DNA from: Microcoleus sp036704825
Lineage (GTDB): Bacteria; Cyanobacteriota; Cyanobacteriia; Cyanobacteriales; Microcoleaceae
DNA: 64,000 nucleotides
Direction: 5' to 3'
NCBI GenBank assembly: GCA_036704825.1
Contig: JAUBSN010000016.1
Location: 1-64,000, forward strand
The stretch's first letter is position 1. The number at the start of each line of letters is the position of its first letter. The notes below the pieces were generated by a model. The model saw only the letters and a list, made by a program, of their open reading frames with translations. It was not told where the DNA came from and ran no database searches. Position numbers and translations under genes: made by a program. Shown here in pieces: positions 24,394 through 33,877 of this stretch.

Positions 24394-24918
24394 CTACTTG
24401 CCTAATACCACAGCATCCGTACTGCTAGCAAAAGCCGGACGAATAAATTCCTCCTTCTCTTCCAACGTGATGTAACCCTTATCTACAGCTAGCTGCATCA
24501 CTTCCTGAAGAAAACCTCTGAGCACATCTAATACGTGAGTGCGATCGAATTCAAAATGCTTTTCCCAGCAGGAAGTTCCAAACTTGCTCAAAGTACAGCT
24601 AATGCGATCGTCCGTAGGTAGCAACGTAATAAGAAACCAACTCTCAGAAAAAGTTATTACTATTTTTTGACCTTGTGATAGCTTAGCAATTTCGTTGGGA
24701 AAGTTACTTTCAATCATCATACAAATATCGGGATCTAAAAATACCTCTTTTTGAGCGTCACCTATTTCTATAAAAACTTTATGGTTGTGTTCAAAGCAGA
24801 AACATCGCCATCCCATTTCAAAATCAGAAAGCTCCCCTAATGGATCTTCTGGAGGATCTGCCCAGTCTTCTAAGAAACGTTCTGCTAGTTGAAAATTAAA
24901 TTTATGACTGCTATTCAT
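24394..24918 (-). CDS. Hypothetical protein, possible immunity partner
   Basis: 174 residues, acidic, with no recognised family. It has an N-terminal FLEDWADPPEDPLG segment, alternating strands (VFIEIGD, KIVITFSESWFLITLLP) and a C-terminal helical part (RTHVLDVLRGFLQEVMQLAVDKGYITLEEKEEF). The ATG lies inside the end of the upstream gene (8-nt overlap, AGGAG site), so the pair is translationally coupled. The acidity and overlap with a small toxin-like gene suggest an immunity protein; this is inference. Confidence 0.6.
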   Translation of the reverse strand: MNSSHKFNFQLAERFLEDWADPPEDPLGELSDFEMGWRCFCFEHNHKVFIEIGDAQKEVFLDPDICMMIESNFPNEIAKLSQGQKIVITFSESWFLITLLPTDDRISCTLSKFGTSCWEKHFEFDRTHVLDVLRGFLQEVMQLAVDKGYITLEEKEEFIRPAFASSTDAVVLGK

Positions 24919-25354
24919 GGCTGCTACTCCTATTTAATTGCCGCAGACTGACACCCTCAGCTATAGGATAACCACTATTGAGAGTTCCATCAAAATCCCT
25001 TTGAATAAAAGCGCGAGTGACGTTTTGAGTTATCCTTAGATCGGGATGGTAAACTCTACCTATAGGACGATGAAAATCAATAATGTATTCTCCTCGATAT
25101 TTGGGTACTAATTGCTCGGCTACGATCCAATCCTCCGCATTTAGCCATTGTCCTTGGTCATCGTTAGTGCTTGCTGCTCTTCCGATCAATCTGTTGGCTT
25201 TCAGTTTAGGCCCATGATGGCGAGCAATATGATCGTAGGCTTTCATTGATTTAGAATTGTTCCACTGCGGTTCGGTTCCGCTACCTGTCCATTCACAACC
25301 GCTCCCAACTTCTCTGCTTGAATCTATTATAAACTGTTCGACAATTTCTGCCAC
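24911..25354 (-). CDS. Hypothetical protein resembling a polymorphic-toxin C-terminal domain
   Basis: 147 residues from a GTG start. The sequence KAYDHIARHHGPKLKANRLIGRAASTNDDQGQWLNAEDWIVAEQL looks like the toxin domains found at the C-terminus of contact-dependent or polymorphic toxins (a His near an Arg/Gly-rich loop, then a Trp-containing helix). It continues with RPIGRVYHPDLRITQNVTRAFIQRD. No delivery domain, signal or repeats precede it, so it may be a free-standing or amputated toxin. Function is not established. It overlaps the next gene by 8 nt. Confidence 0.55.
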   Translation of the reverse strand: MAEIVEQFIIDSSREVGSGCEWTGSGTEPQWNNSKSMKAYDHIARHHGPKLKANRLIGRAASTNDDQGQWLNAEDWIVAEQLVPKYRGEYIIDFHRPIGRVYHPDLRITQNVTRAFIQRDFDGTLNSGYPIAEGVSLRQLNRSSSHE

Positions 25355-25460
25355 TTCTCTATTTTATTGATTTGGACAACATACATGATATTAGAAAAGA
25401 GGTAAGTTGGGCGAAGTGAAATGTAGGGTTTTGTTACCTCAACCCAACCTACTAATAAAC

Positions 25461-26498
25461 TTACGGTGTGGGATTCGGATACTTAGCGTGCACCGCATCG
25501 ATTTCCGCTATAATCTCCCGATCCAAATTCACCTCCAAACTACCGATATTTTCCTCCAACTGTTCGAGACTGGTTGCACCGATAATTGTACTCGTGACAA
25601 ACCAGCGCGATCGCACATACGCCAAAGCCATCTGCGCCGGACTTATCCCATGTTTCCCCGCAATCTCAACATACGCTTTTACCGCATCATTCAGATTAGT
25701 TTTATCGTAACGCTGACCAAATCCCGCGAATAAAGCCAGCCTAGAATTTTCGGGAATTCCATTCAAGTATTTACCCGTTAACAGCCCAAACCCCAAAGGA
25801 CTGTAAGCCATCAATCCCACATTCTTAAAACGGCAAGTTTCTGCTAAATTTAGGTGAAATGTCCGATTGCTCAAACTGAAAGCATTCTGAATCGAAACAA
25901 CTTTCGGCAAACCGTGTTTTTGGGCCAACGTGCAGAACTCGCAAACTCCCCAAGGCGTCTCGTTACTCAAACCCAAATACCGGATTTTGCCAGCTTTAAT
26001 TAAATCAGCAAATACCTCTAACTGTTCCAAAATCGGCACAGTTTCGTGTTCTTGGGCGATGTCGTAATCCGGCGCGCCAAATAAGGGCACGTAGCGATCG
26101 GGCCAGTGGATCTGATAGAGGTCGATGTAGTCGGTTTGCAAGCGCTTCAGGCTGTCATTCAGGGCTTTTTCGACATTTGGGCGATCGATCTGATTTTTCC
26201 CTTCCCGAATCCACTTTAAGCGAGTGCTTCTGCCCGCCACTTTAGTCGCTATAATGACTTTATCCCGCTGCTGTTTCGCCAACCATTCGCCGATATATTC
26301 CTCTGTTTTTCCCTGAGTTTCCGGTCTTCCAGGGACAGGATACATTTCTGCCGTATCGATAAAGTTGATACCTCTATCGATCGCAAAATCGAGCTGTTGG
26401 GCCGCTTCTGCAACGGTGTTCTGCTGGCCGTAAGTCATCGTACCCAAACAAATTTCAGATACTGATAAGTCGCTGTCGCCGAGTTTTTTGTATTTCAT
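25461..26498 (-). CDS. tas: NADP-dependent aldo/keto reductase, Tas-like
   Basis: A cytosolic TIM-barrel oxidoreductase that reduces aldehydes or ketones with NADPH. The 345 residues carry the catalytic Asp and Tyr in NFIDTAEMYP, Lys in VIIATKVAG, the HWPDRYVPLFG region and the C-terminal cofactor motif ATSLEQLEENIGSLE. The opening KYKKLGDSDLSVSEICLGTMTYGQQNT is that of the Tas subgroup, whose true substrate in cells is unclear. Length is normal. The gene stands alone, with the next plus-strand cluster diverging from it. Confidence 0.92.
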   Translation of the reverse strand: MKYKKLGDSDLSVSEICLGTMTYGQQNTVAEAAQQLDFAIDRGINFIDTAEMYPVPGRPETQGKTEEYIGEWLAKQQRDKVIIATKVAGRSTRLKWIREGKNQIDRPNVEKALNDSLKRLQTDYIDLYQIHWPDRYVPLFGAPDYDIAQEHETVPILEQLEVFADLIKAGKIRYLGLSNETPWGVCEFCTLAQKHGLPKVVSIQNAFSLSNRTFHLNLAETCRFKNVGLMAYSPLGFGLLTGKYLNGIPENSRLALFAGFGQRYDKTNLNDAVKAYVEIAGKHGISPAQMALAYVRSRWFVTSTIIGATSLEQLEENIGSLEVNLDREIIAEIDAVHAKYPNPTP

Positions 26499-26693
26499 GA
26501 GTTTGATTGCTGGAAAAATATCTGATTCTATATTACCGAAAAAGCTTGATTTAATTGACAGCTCCAGAAAAGTGCGCGATGCTTTCTTATCTCTTCCTCT
26601 TTTCCTCTGCGCTCTCTGCGCCCTCTGCGGTTAAAAAAATAAAAGATATCCGCAATTGAATGTTAATATAAAGAATTCGTATTCCTATGATGT

Positions 26694-27854
26694 ATGAGTA
26701 GTCGCCCGCCAAAAGTTCCGTTTGTAAATCTCTCCCTGCAACACCAACCAATCCAATCCCAAATAGCAGAAGCAATTAGAAAAATTATCGAGCAAGGAGA
26801 CTTTATTTTAGGCCAAGCACTCGCGGAATTTGAAACAGCATTTGCAGCAGCTTCTGGAGTAAAATACGGTGTAGGAGTGGCTTGCGGAACAGATGCGATC
26901 GCCCTGGGACTCCAAGCTTGCGGCATTAATCCGGGCGACGAAATTATCATACCCGCTAACACTTTTATCGCCACCGCGATCGCCGTGATCCAAGCCAAAG
27001 CTATACCTATTCTTGTAGATTGCGACCCGGAAACCGCTCTGATTGACCTCACAGCAGCCGCAACAGCAGTTACCTCGAAAACTAAAGCAATTATTCCCGT
27101 ACACCTCTACGGTCAAATGGTGTCGCCCCGGCAGCTTTTAGATTTTGCGAACCGCCACAATTTAATTATATTTGAAGATGCCGCCCAAGCGCACTTAGCC
27201 GAAAGAGAAGGATACCGCGCGGGTTCCATTGGTAAAGCAGCAGCATTCAGCTTTTATCCCAGCAAAAACCTCGGTGCTTTTGGCGACGGCGGGATGTTAA
27301 TTACTAACGACGCAAAGCTTGCAGAAAAAATGCGAACTCTCCGCAATTACGGAGCACCCAGCAAATATTTGCACACAGAAATTGGCACCAACAGCCGCCT
27401 CGACAATTTGCAAGCCGCCGTGCTCAATATTAAATTACCTTACTTAGAAAAATGGAATCGCGATCGCACCGCCGCCGCCCAACACTACGATACTCTACTA
27501 GAACCCCTGAAACGCAAAGGCATTGTACCCATCGCCAACCACAGCAGCAGCGGTCACATTTATCACCTCTATGTTATCCAAATTACTGAGGAAAGCTCGT
27601 TAGCGAAGCCCTCGAAGAGGATCGACCGCAACACCCTTCAGGAAAAACTCGCCCAACACGGCATTCAAACAGGCATACACTATCCCGTACCTTGTCACCT
27701 GCAACCCGCCTACCAAAACTTAGGCAATCGGGGCGACTTCCCCCGCGCAGAAACCCTGTGCGAACAGATTTTATCATTGCCAATGTATCCCGGATTGAGC
27801 AATACTCAGATCGAGCAAGTTGTTCGGGCGATCGAACTATCATTGAATTGCTAA
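26694..27854 (+). CDS. DegT/DnrJ/EryC1/StrS family sugar aminotransferase
   Basis: PLP enzyme that aminates nucleotide-linked keto sugars for polysaccharide or secondary metabolite synthesis. The 386 residues show the family opening VPFVNLSLQHQPIQSQIAEAI, GTDAIALGL, the PLP-binding Lys in FYPSKNLGAFGDGG, and the C-terminal HYPVPCHLQPAYQNLG motif. Between 27597 and 27622 a short dispersed-repeat-like insert encodes SSLAKPSKRI, absent from homologues as I recall them; the frame is kept. It heads a plus-strand cluster with exosortase and polysaccharide export genes, consistent with extracellular polysaccharide production. Confidence 0.88.
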   Translation: MSSRPPKVPFVNLSLQHQPIQSQIAEAIRKIIEQGDFILGQALAEFETAFAAASGVKYGVGVACGTDAIALGLQACGINPGDEIIIPANTFIATAIAVIQAKAIPILVDCDPETALIDLTAAATAVTSKTKAIIPVHLYGQMVSPRQLLDFANRHNLIIFEDAAQAHLAEREGYRAGSIGKAAAFSFYPSKNLGAFGDGGMLITNDAKLAEKMRTLRNYGAPSKYLHTEIGTNSRLDNLQAAVLNIKLPYLEKWNRDRTAAAQHYDTLLEPLKRKGIVPIANHSSSGHIYHLYVIQITEESSLAKPSKRIDRNTLQEKLAQHGIQTGIHYPVPCHLQPAYQNLGNRGDFPRAETLCEQILSLPMYPGLSNTQIEQVVRAIELSLNC

Positions 27855-28003
27855 TTGTTCGTAAAATTTATGCTGCAGGTGTTTCAAGCAGTAAGGTGCG
27901 GTTCTCAAAGCATTTTTGTGGGGAATTAACAATTCTTTAACTGACAGTTCAAAACCGCACACCGTTGCGAATCCAGCGCGACAACCTCAAAACTTCTCAA
28001 ACC

Positions 28004-28879
28004 ATGCACATCCAGCGCAAAATTCGCATTGTTTTCAAGCGATACCTCCTGGGGGAAGGTATCACGGTACTCCTCGTGCTGCTGTACGCACCCCTGCTAG
28101 TACATTGGTACGACGGCTGGTTGAACAAAAACATCAGCCTCGAACACGAATATTTCAGCCACGGACTAATTGGTTTGCCCTACGCTGCTTATATTGCTTG
28201 GATGAACCGAAAGTGCTGGCGCAGCTTGCCCAACTCACCGCATCCTTTGGGAGGCTTTTTGCTGGTACTAGCCACGCTTTTTTATCTGAGTCGCTTGAGC
28301 GATTTAGTAAATTTATCCCTCCCCGTAATGCTTGCCAGCATTTGCTTATCTTTAAAAGGAATTCCCGGCTTGCAATTGCAGGCGATGCCACTTTTATTCG
28401 TATTTCTGGCCTCGCCCAACCACATTCCTTACCTCATAGAACCCTACGCCTTGCCCTTACAGCAATTCATTGCTGAAACATCAGGCTGGATATTAATTAA
28501 AATTGGTATCAACGTGAGAGTGGAAGAAATTTATCTGTACGTAAACGAGCGCATTGTAGAAGTGGCTCCACACTGTGCAGGCTTAAAAATGCTGTTTACC
28601 AGTCTTTACGTCAGCTTAATTCTGCTGGATTGGACGGGAGTTTTGAACTCTCGCAAAAAAAGCCTTTTGTTTTTAGTGATTGCATCCATTATTAGCATCA
28701 CTTCCAACATTTTTCGCAATACTTTGCTAACTTACTTTCACGGAACCGACAGAGAGGCGCTTTTTACTTGGCTGCACGCCGGATGGGGCGGAGATTTGTA
28801 TTCTGCTTGTATACTAGGGTTATTGGTACTTATCGTCAACGGGATGGAAAAGTATTTCCCAACTCAGTCTGGCAATTAA
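28004..28879 (+). CDS. crtB: Cyanoexosortase B
   Basis: Eight-helix membrane transpeptidase that recognises and cleaves PEP-CTERM sorting signals. The catalytic Cys lies in VEVAPHCAGLKMLFTSLY, the Arg in ITSNIFRNTLLTYFHG and the His in LFTWLHAGWGGDLYS, the exosortase triad pattern. About 291 residues. The ATG at 28004 is chosen; the frame opens at a TTG at 27965. The stop overlaps the next start as TAATG, which couples it to its partner. It lies between an aminotransferase and an OPX gene, fitting the known link of exosortases with exopolysaccharide loci. Confidence 0.9.
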   Translation: MHIQRKIRIVFKRYLLGEGITVLLVLLYAPLLVHWYDGWLNKNISLEHEYFSHGLIGLPYAAYIAWMNRKCWRSLPNSPHPLGGFLLVLATLFYLSRLSDLVNLSLPVMLASICLSLKGIPGLQLQAMPLLFVFLASPNHIPYLIEPYALPLQQFIAETSGWILIKIGINVRVEEIYLYVNERIVEVAPHCAGLKMLFTSLYVSLILLDWTGVLNSRKKSLLFLVIASIISITSNIFRNTLLTYFHGTDREALFTWLHAGWGGDLYSACILGLLVLIVNGMEKYFPTQSGN

Positions 28880-29598
28880 TGAAACAGATGATTTCTGCAC
28901 ATAAACTACTGCGGCGGTACCAATTATCTAAAATTATGGTACTGGTGTTTTTGCTGGTATTGGTTGGGGCAGTAGCAATTCCCGGCTACGCGACGGGAAG
29001 GTGGCCTTGGACAAACCCGCCAACCCTTGCCAACCTCAATCAATTAAGAAGTGTGCGCCAAAACGGGATAAAAATTCCTGGATGGCAGGTGATAGCCGTT
29101 CAGAATAACGTCCAAATTGGCACTCACAGATGGTTAGTTCAAGAAATTAAAAAGGATCGAACAATTGCCATTTTATTGCTGTTGCCTCAAAATAATCCCA
29201 AAAACCAGCCTCAAGTGGAATGGCTAGATATCGATGGATTTCACCGATGGCAAACCGATTCTCATCGCACTTTGAGGTTTACAGTTAAATTAGCACCAAT
29301 ACCCGACCAGCCACCGCCTACTGTCGAAGCCAGGTTTTTCCGAAGCTGGAATCCCCAACAAACTTTTGCTGTCGTGCAGTGGTACGCTTGGCCTAACGGG
29401 GGTTCTCCAAAAACCAGCCGCTGGTTTTGGGAAGACAGCATTGCTAGACTGTCGAACCGCCGAGCCTCTTGGGTTGCTGTCAGTATCATTCTTCCCATTC
29501 AACCGCAGGAGGACATTAAGATAGCTCAACCATTGGTGGAATCTCTTGCCGAAAGTGTCCAGGCTAAATTAATTACAGAAGCTTTTCAGTTTCAGTAA
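28879..29598 (+). CDS. Cyanoexosortase B system-associated protein
   Basis: 239 residues with one N-terminal membrane helix (about 20-40, LVFLLVLVGAVAIPGYATG) and a soluble, probably outer-face domain with QVEWLDIDGFHRWQTDSHR and FRSWNPQQTFAVVQWYAWP. This fits the protein that regularly follows cyanoexosortase B; it resembles the EpsI-like partner of other exosortases. Its role in sorting is not known. The ATG overlaps the crtB stop by one base. Confidence 0.85.
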   Translation: MKQMISAHKLLRRYQLSKIMVLVFLLVLVGAVAIPGYATGRWPWTNPPTLANLNQLRSVRQNGIKIPGWQVIAVQNNVQIGTHRWLVQEIKKDRTIAILLLLPQNNPKNQPQVEWLDIDGFHRWQTDSHRTLRFTVKLAPIPDQPPPTVEARFFRSWNPQQTFAVVQWYAWPNGGSPKTSRWFWEDSIARLSNRRASWVAVSIILPIQPQEDIKIAQPLVESLAESVQAKLITEAFQFQ

Positions 29599-29727
29599 GC
29601 AGGTAGGTGCAAATAAATCAGCCTAGGGGGTGGGCGGGTTTTGCCAAAATCAACTGCTTGCTAGTAAATATCCGACTTCAACTCGCCCCTAAAATATCTT
29701 ATTGTTTTTTCTAGTCGCTATATTTAG

Positions 29728-31305
29728 ATGAAACTTACAAGTCAGACCATTATTCAAAATAATTCTGTTTTAAATCCTCTGAAAAGGCGGGAAAACTTCA
29801 CTATTAAAAATCGCCTCGCTTTTTCCTTGGCAGGTCTGTATTCAACTGCTTGGACTCTATCTTTTACTGCTGCATTCTGGGGTTTTAATAGCAAAATTTT
29901 TTCGGAAACGGCTTTAGCTCAATCTGTTGTTCCTGGTTCCGAGCGACTCGCGGCGCCACCGCCATTGCGTGTACCGCCACCGCCGCCTGCCAATTTAAAC
30001 CCGGATATTAACCCAGCTTTTCGGAATCGGCCCTACCGCCTGGGCCCGGGAGACCAGATTTCTGTTCAAGTCCAGCGCTTCCCAGAGCTAGGTTTTACTG
30101 GTGCAATCAGCCCTGAAGGGGTAATTGTACTCCCGCTCATCGGAACAGTAAATGTGCGCGGTCTTACCGTGGAAGAATCGCAGCAGCGCCTCCGGGAACG
30201 CTTTGGTCAATTTATCAAAAATCCTCAAGTCTCGGCTGCTTTGCTGGTTCAGCGCCCCGTAGTGGTGACGGTTACGGGGGAAGTGGCGAGACCGGGTTTT
30301 TATCCGCTGCAAACCCCCCAGCTTCCTGCGGCTTTGGCGGCTGCTGCTGGGACTAATGCTACGGCGGAACTGCGGGCGGTGCGGGTGCGGCGGACTCTGC
30401 CGGGAGGTGCTGTGGCGGAGCAAGTTGTTGATATTTTGACACCGCTGCAAACTGGTATTGCTCCGCCGGAGTTGCGTTTGGAAGATGGAGATGCGATCGT
30501 CGTACCGTATAAACAGGTTACGCCCGATCGCGACTCCGATCGAGATTTAGCATCCAGGTACAGCCTCGCTGCTGCTGCTGTCCCCGTCCAAATCACTGTC
30601 ACCGGAGAAGTCAGCAAACCGGGTTTTTACACGCTTCCGGCGGGTTCTGGTCGAATTTCGGCTGCTTTGGTGATTGCAGGTGGAGTCACGGGAAAAGCCG
30701 ATTTGCGGGCGGTGCGATTGCGGCGGACGCTGATGGACGGCTCCTCGGTGGAGGAACCAATCGACCTCTACACTCCCCTAGCAAAGGCTAACGATTTGTT
30801 CGATTTTCCTTTGGCGTCGGGAGATGTGATTGTCATCCCCCAATTGGACGCTAGTATCAAAAACCTAGACTACGACAAAGCTCTGGTTTCGCGGTCTACT
30901 TTGATTAAACCCAGGATCTACGTTCGAGTTTTGAGTTACGCTAGTGGTGGTTTGACCTCGTTCTACGTAGAAAATGGCAGCAGGTTTTTGGATGCTCTCA
31001 ACAACTTGCCTGTTAATCTTGCTGACTTGCGGAAAATAGCCCTGATTCGGTTCGACGAAAAGCAAGGTAGAGCAATCAACCGTTCGATAGATGCTAAAGC
31101 TGCTTTGGAGGGCAATGTTTCTCAGAACCCGATGCTCGAAGATAATGATGTGATTGTGATTGGTAGGAATTTGGTAGAGCGCATTGGTTATGTAATCAAT
31201 ACTTTTACTCGACCATTCCGGGATACTTTGGGATTTATTCTGTTCTTTGAACAGTTGAGAAATGGGGTAACAGATCTGTTCGGTCCGTCACGTAATGATA
31301 GGTAG
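29728..31305 (+). CDS. Polysaccharide export protein (OPX, Wza-like) with SLBB domains
   Basis: 525 residues. After a signal-like hydrophobic stretch (near 30-65) and a Pro-rich segment come a Poly_export domain (about 100-185, YRLGPGDQISVQVQRFPELGFTGAISPEG) and two SLBB-type domains (about 190-280 and 290-380) each with VTVTGEVxxPGFY, then an extra C-terminal domain. Proteins of this class form the outer-membrane channel for exported polysaccharides in partnership with Wzc-type proteins, as encoded 300 bp downstream. The exact translation start is uncertain since several Met/Leu starts precede the signal. Confidence 0.9.
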   Translation: MKLTSQTIIQNNSVLNPLKRRENFTIKNRLAFSLAGLYSTAWTLSFTAAFWGFNSKIFSETALAQSVVPGSERLAAPPPLRVPPPPPANLNPDINPAFRNRPYRLGPGDQISVQVQRFPELGFTGAISPEGVIVLPLIGTVNVRGLTVEESQQRLRERFGQFIKNPQVSAALLVQRPVVVTVTGEVARPGFYPLQTPQLPAALAAAAGTNATAELRAVRVRRTLPGGAVAEQVVDILTPLQTGIAPPELRLEDGDAIVVPYKQVTPDRDSDRDLASRYSLAAAAVPVQITVTGEVSKPGFYTLPAGSGRISAALVIAGGVTGKADLRAVRLRRTLMDGSSVEEPIDLYTPLAKANDLFDFPLASGDVIVIPQLDASIKNLDYDKALVSRSTLIKPRIYVRVLSYASGGLTSFYVENGSRFLDALNNLPVNLADLRKIALIRFDEKQGRAINRSIDAKAALEGNVSQNPMLEDNDVIVIGRNLVERIGYVINTFTRPFRDTLGFILFFEQLRNGVTDLFGPSRNDR

Positions 31306-31603
31306 TCATACTATTTTCGATTTTCGCTTTTCGATTTTCGATTGGTGATTGGGAATTACTTATTCTATAATACTTGGCAAAACGGGCGTACAGTTGTATA
31401 GCAATCCTTGCAAAAGTCGTAAACTTTTTACCCCGCCCCAACCCTCCCCGAATCCGCGGTTAGGGAGTAATAACTTCAGAAATGATGCGAGGATTGCTAT
31501 ATCGTTTTTGTTAACTGGCATCAGTAGTTATCGGTCATTAGTTAGGATTTATCGTTAGAAATTCTTCAAATCTAAAATCTAAAATCTAAAATCTAAAATC
31601 GTC
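31306..31603. other. Intergenic spacer with short tandem repeats
   Basis: No gene. Contains TTTTCGA repeats near 31315-31343 and four to five TCTAAAA heptamers at 31571-31600, directly before the Wzc-like gene. Confidence 0.5.
31571..31600. repeat. TCTAAAA heptamer repeats
   Basis: At least four uninterrupted copies of a TCTAAAA unit stop 3 bp before the ATG of the Wzc-like gene, so its ribosome-binding region is made of repeat. The same unit occurs near 45893 and, reversed, at 47479-47508. Confidence 0.85.
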
Positions 31604-33877
31604 ATGACTTTATCCGTTGTCAAACGTTATTTAATTGCTTTCGACCAATACAAGTGGGTGGGACTGGCTACTTTCGCGGTGACTGTGGGGGTGTCGGGAG
31701 TAGTGGCCCTGCAGCCAAAGGCGGCGCCTGTTTACGTTGCAATAGGTACGCTGGCATACGACAGACCGAGCGTGATTTTTTCATCGACTACTACTAAAAT
31801 TCAACAGGAAGGACAAGAAATAACTAAAGATATGCTCCTGGATACAAGGGTGGTTGAACCAGCAGCAAAAAAACTCATCAAACCTGAAGGAAAATTAAAC
31901 AAAGAAGAAGCGGAAAAAGCACAAATTTTGGCTAATAAGCTGGGAAAAGACGTGCAGATAAAGATGCCCAGTAAGAATAACGATCCCAGCGCTTTGATTC
32001 AAGTATTGTACAAAAATGCCGATCGCCAAAGAGCAGAAGCGGTAGTAAAGACGCTGATGAACGAAATGGTGGCTCGCAGCAAAACTCTTAATACTTCTAG
32101 ACTGCATGACACGATCGCCCAAATTAACCAGCGTTTGCCGACAGTAACTCAGGAACTTAGAGAGGCGGAAGCAAAACTTGAAGCCTACGAAAAACGAGAA
32201 GGAACTTCAATTTTAGCAGCTCAGAGCGGTGCACTGCCGCAAGCGATTACCACCATCCAACAGCAGCAGCGGCAACTCCGCGTGCAGTTGGGAGGAATTG
32301 AAGCTCAAATTAAGAGTTTGCAGGATCGCTTGGGATTGAATGTGGAGCAAGCTTACGTCGCTCAAGCACTCTCTGCCGATCCAATTATTGCCCAACTGCG
32401 AGTGCAATTGTTTTCGATCGAATCTCAGCTCAAAATTCTCCGCAGCGACTTGCAGGAGGAACACCCGAAAATTGTAGAATTGCTCAAACAAAAACAAGCG
32501 TTTGAGCAGCAGTTGCAGCAGCGGCAATCTGAGGTACTCGGCGGTAACGGGGTGGCGGCTCCGCTCAGAAGTGCCGATCGAATTCGGGTAGACTCTTCTT
32601 TAGATCCGGCCAGACAGCAGTTAGCCCAAACTTTGATTGCTTTGCAAACGCAGCGGGATGCGGCGCAACAGCAACTCCAAGGAATCGAGAAAACTGAACA
32701 GCTATTGCGTCGGGAACACGCGACAATCCCCAACAAGCAGCTAGAACAAGCCCGTTTGGCCCAGCAAGTGGCGTTCAAAAAAGCTCTCTACGACAAGATG
32801 CAGTCGGCTTTGGTAGATGCTGAGGCGGCGGTAGCTGAGACAACGGGAAGTTTGAGAATCGCCCAATTGCCGCAAACTGATGACGTTGAGTCAAACAAGA
32901 GAGGTTTGCCCGTGATGCTGGCGGTGGGCGGGTTTGTGGGATTGCTGCTGGGCGGGGGGTTGATATTTTTGTTGGGGATGCTCAACGGCAAGTTTTACAG
33001 TTGGGAAGAAGTGCGGGCGGCTTTGGTGGAAAAAGAGGTGCCGATACTGGCAGTTTTGCCTGAAGTGACGGTGTTTGATTCCTACGGCGATGAAATGCCT
33101 CTGGCCCTGGAGGCAAATTCTCCCTATTTGGAATTTTACGAGCGGTTGCGTACTAATTTGCGCCGGATCGGGAACAAACCGGTGAAGGTGGTGTTGCTGA
33201 CTTCGGCGGCGCCTTTGGAGGGGAAAAGTTTTAGTGCTTACAATTTGGCAATTGCATCGGCTCGATCGGGTAAGCGGACTTTGCTAATTGAAGCAGATTT
33301 GCGATCGGCTTCTAACGTTGAATCTTTGAAAATTGCCGCCGACCCTTTGGCGACTGTGGAACCTTTGCACTATTACGGCAATATTAGCGAGTGCGTCCTT
33401 TTGGTTCCAGAGGTAGAGAACCTATACGTCGTGCCGAGTCCCGGCTTTTTGCGACAGGCCTCGGCCGTACTGGAATCGAGCGAAATGCGGAGATTGTTTG
33501 AGGATGTTCGCAACCGCTTTGATTTTGTGGTTGTGGATTCTCCGGCTTTGAGCGAGTGCAACGACGCGCTGACCCTGGAACCGTACACGGACGGTATGAT
33601 TTTGGTGGCGCGGCCTGGTTATACTTTGTCTAGTATGTTGTCTGAGGCAGCAGATCAGTTGCTGGAATCTGAGGAAGACGAGTCGCATAAATCTGGGCCG
33701 CGGCTGTTGGGAGCGATTATTAACGGTGCTGATATTCCGGTGAAGTTCCGCAATGATATTGATATTGATGAATTGGATTTGCCTTTGAGCGCGATCGGCG
33801 ATCGCGCGATCGAAGTGCGATCGAGGCAATTACCGCAGCAGTCAAAGCCTAAAAATAAGGCTATTAATAGTAAATAG
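31604..33877 (+). CDS. Wzc-like polysaccharide co-polymerase / bacterial tyrosine-kinase-like protein
   Basis: 757 residues. N-terminal Wzz domain with membrane helix 1 near 18-38, a long coiled-coil periplasmic region (about 90-430), membrane helix 2 near 440-465, and a cytosolic P-loop domain (about 520-720) with Walker A PLEGKSFSAYNLA, Walker A' LLIEADLR and Walker B FVVVDSPAL. Such proteins set chain length and drive polysaccharide export with an OPX protein. The C-terminal tail lacks the usual Tyr cluster and ends in Lys/Ser/Gln-rich residues, so autophosphorylation as in Wzc is doubtful. Gap to the OPX gene is 298 bp. Confidence 0.9.
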   Translation: MTLSVVKRYLIAFDQYKWVGLATFAVTVGVSGVVALQPKAAPVYVAIGTLAYDRPSVIFSSTTTKIQQEGQEITKDMLLDTRVVEPAAKKLIKPEGKLNKEEAEKAQILANKLGKDVQIKMPSKNNDPSALIQVLYKNADRQRAEAVVKTLMNEMVARSKTLNTSRLHDTIAQINQRLPTVTQELREAEAKLEAYEKREGTSILAAQSGALPQAITTIQQQQRQLRVQLGGIEAQIKSLQDRLGLNVEQAYVAQALSADPIIAQLRVQLFSIESQLKILRSDLQEEHPKIVELLKQKQAFEQQLQQRQSEVLGGNGVAAPLRSADRIRVDSSLDPARQQLAQTLIALQTQRDAAQQQLQGIEKTEQLLRREHATIPNKQLEQARLAQQVAFKKALYDKMQSALVDAEAAVAETTGSLRIAQLPQTDDVESNKRGLPVMLAVGGFVGLLLGGGLIFLLGMLNGKFYSWEEVRAALVEKEVPILAVLPEVTVFDSYGDEMPLALEANSPYLEFYERLRTNLRRIGNKPVKVVLLTSAAPLEGKSFSAYNLAIASARSGKRTLLIEADLRSASNVESLKIAADPLATVEPLHYYGNISECVLLVPEVENLYVVPSPGFLRQASAVLESSEMRRLFEDVRNRFDFVVVDSPALSECNDALTLEPYTDGMILVARPGYTLSSMLSEAADQLLESEEDESHKSGPRLLGAIINGADIPVKFRNDIDIDELDLPLSAIGDRAIEVRSRQLPQQSKPKNKAINSK

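Noticed and set aside
27916..28476. 186-codon plus-strand frame overlapping the exosortase gene
   Set aside because: The exosortase frame holds the catalytic motifs; this one has none.
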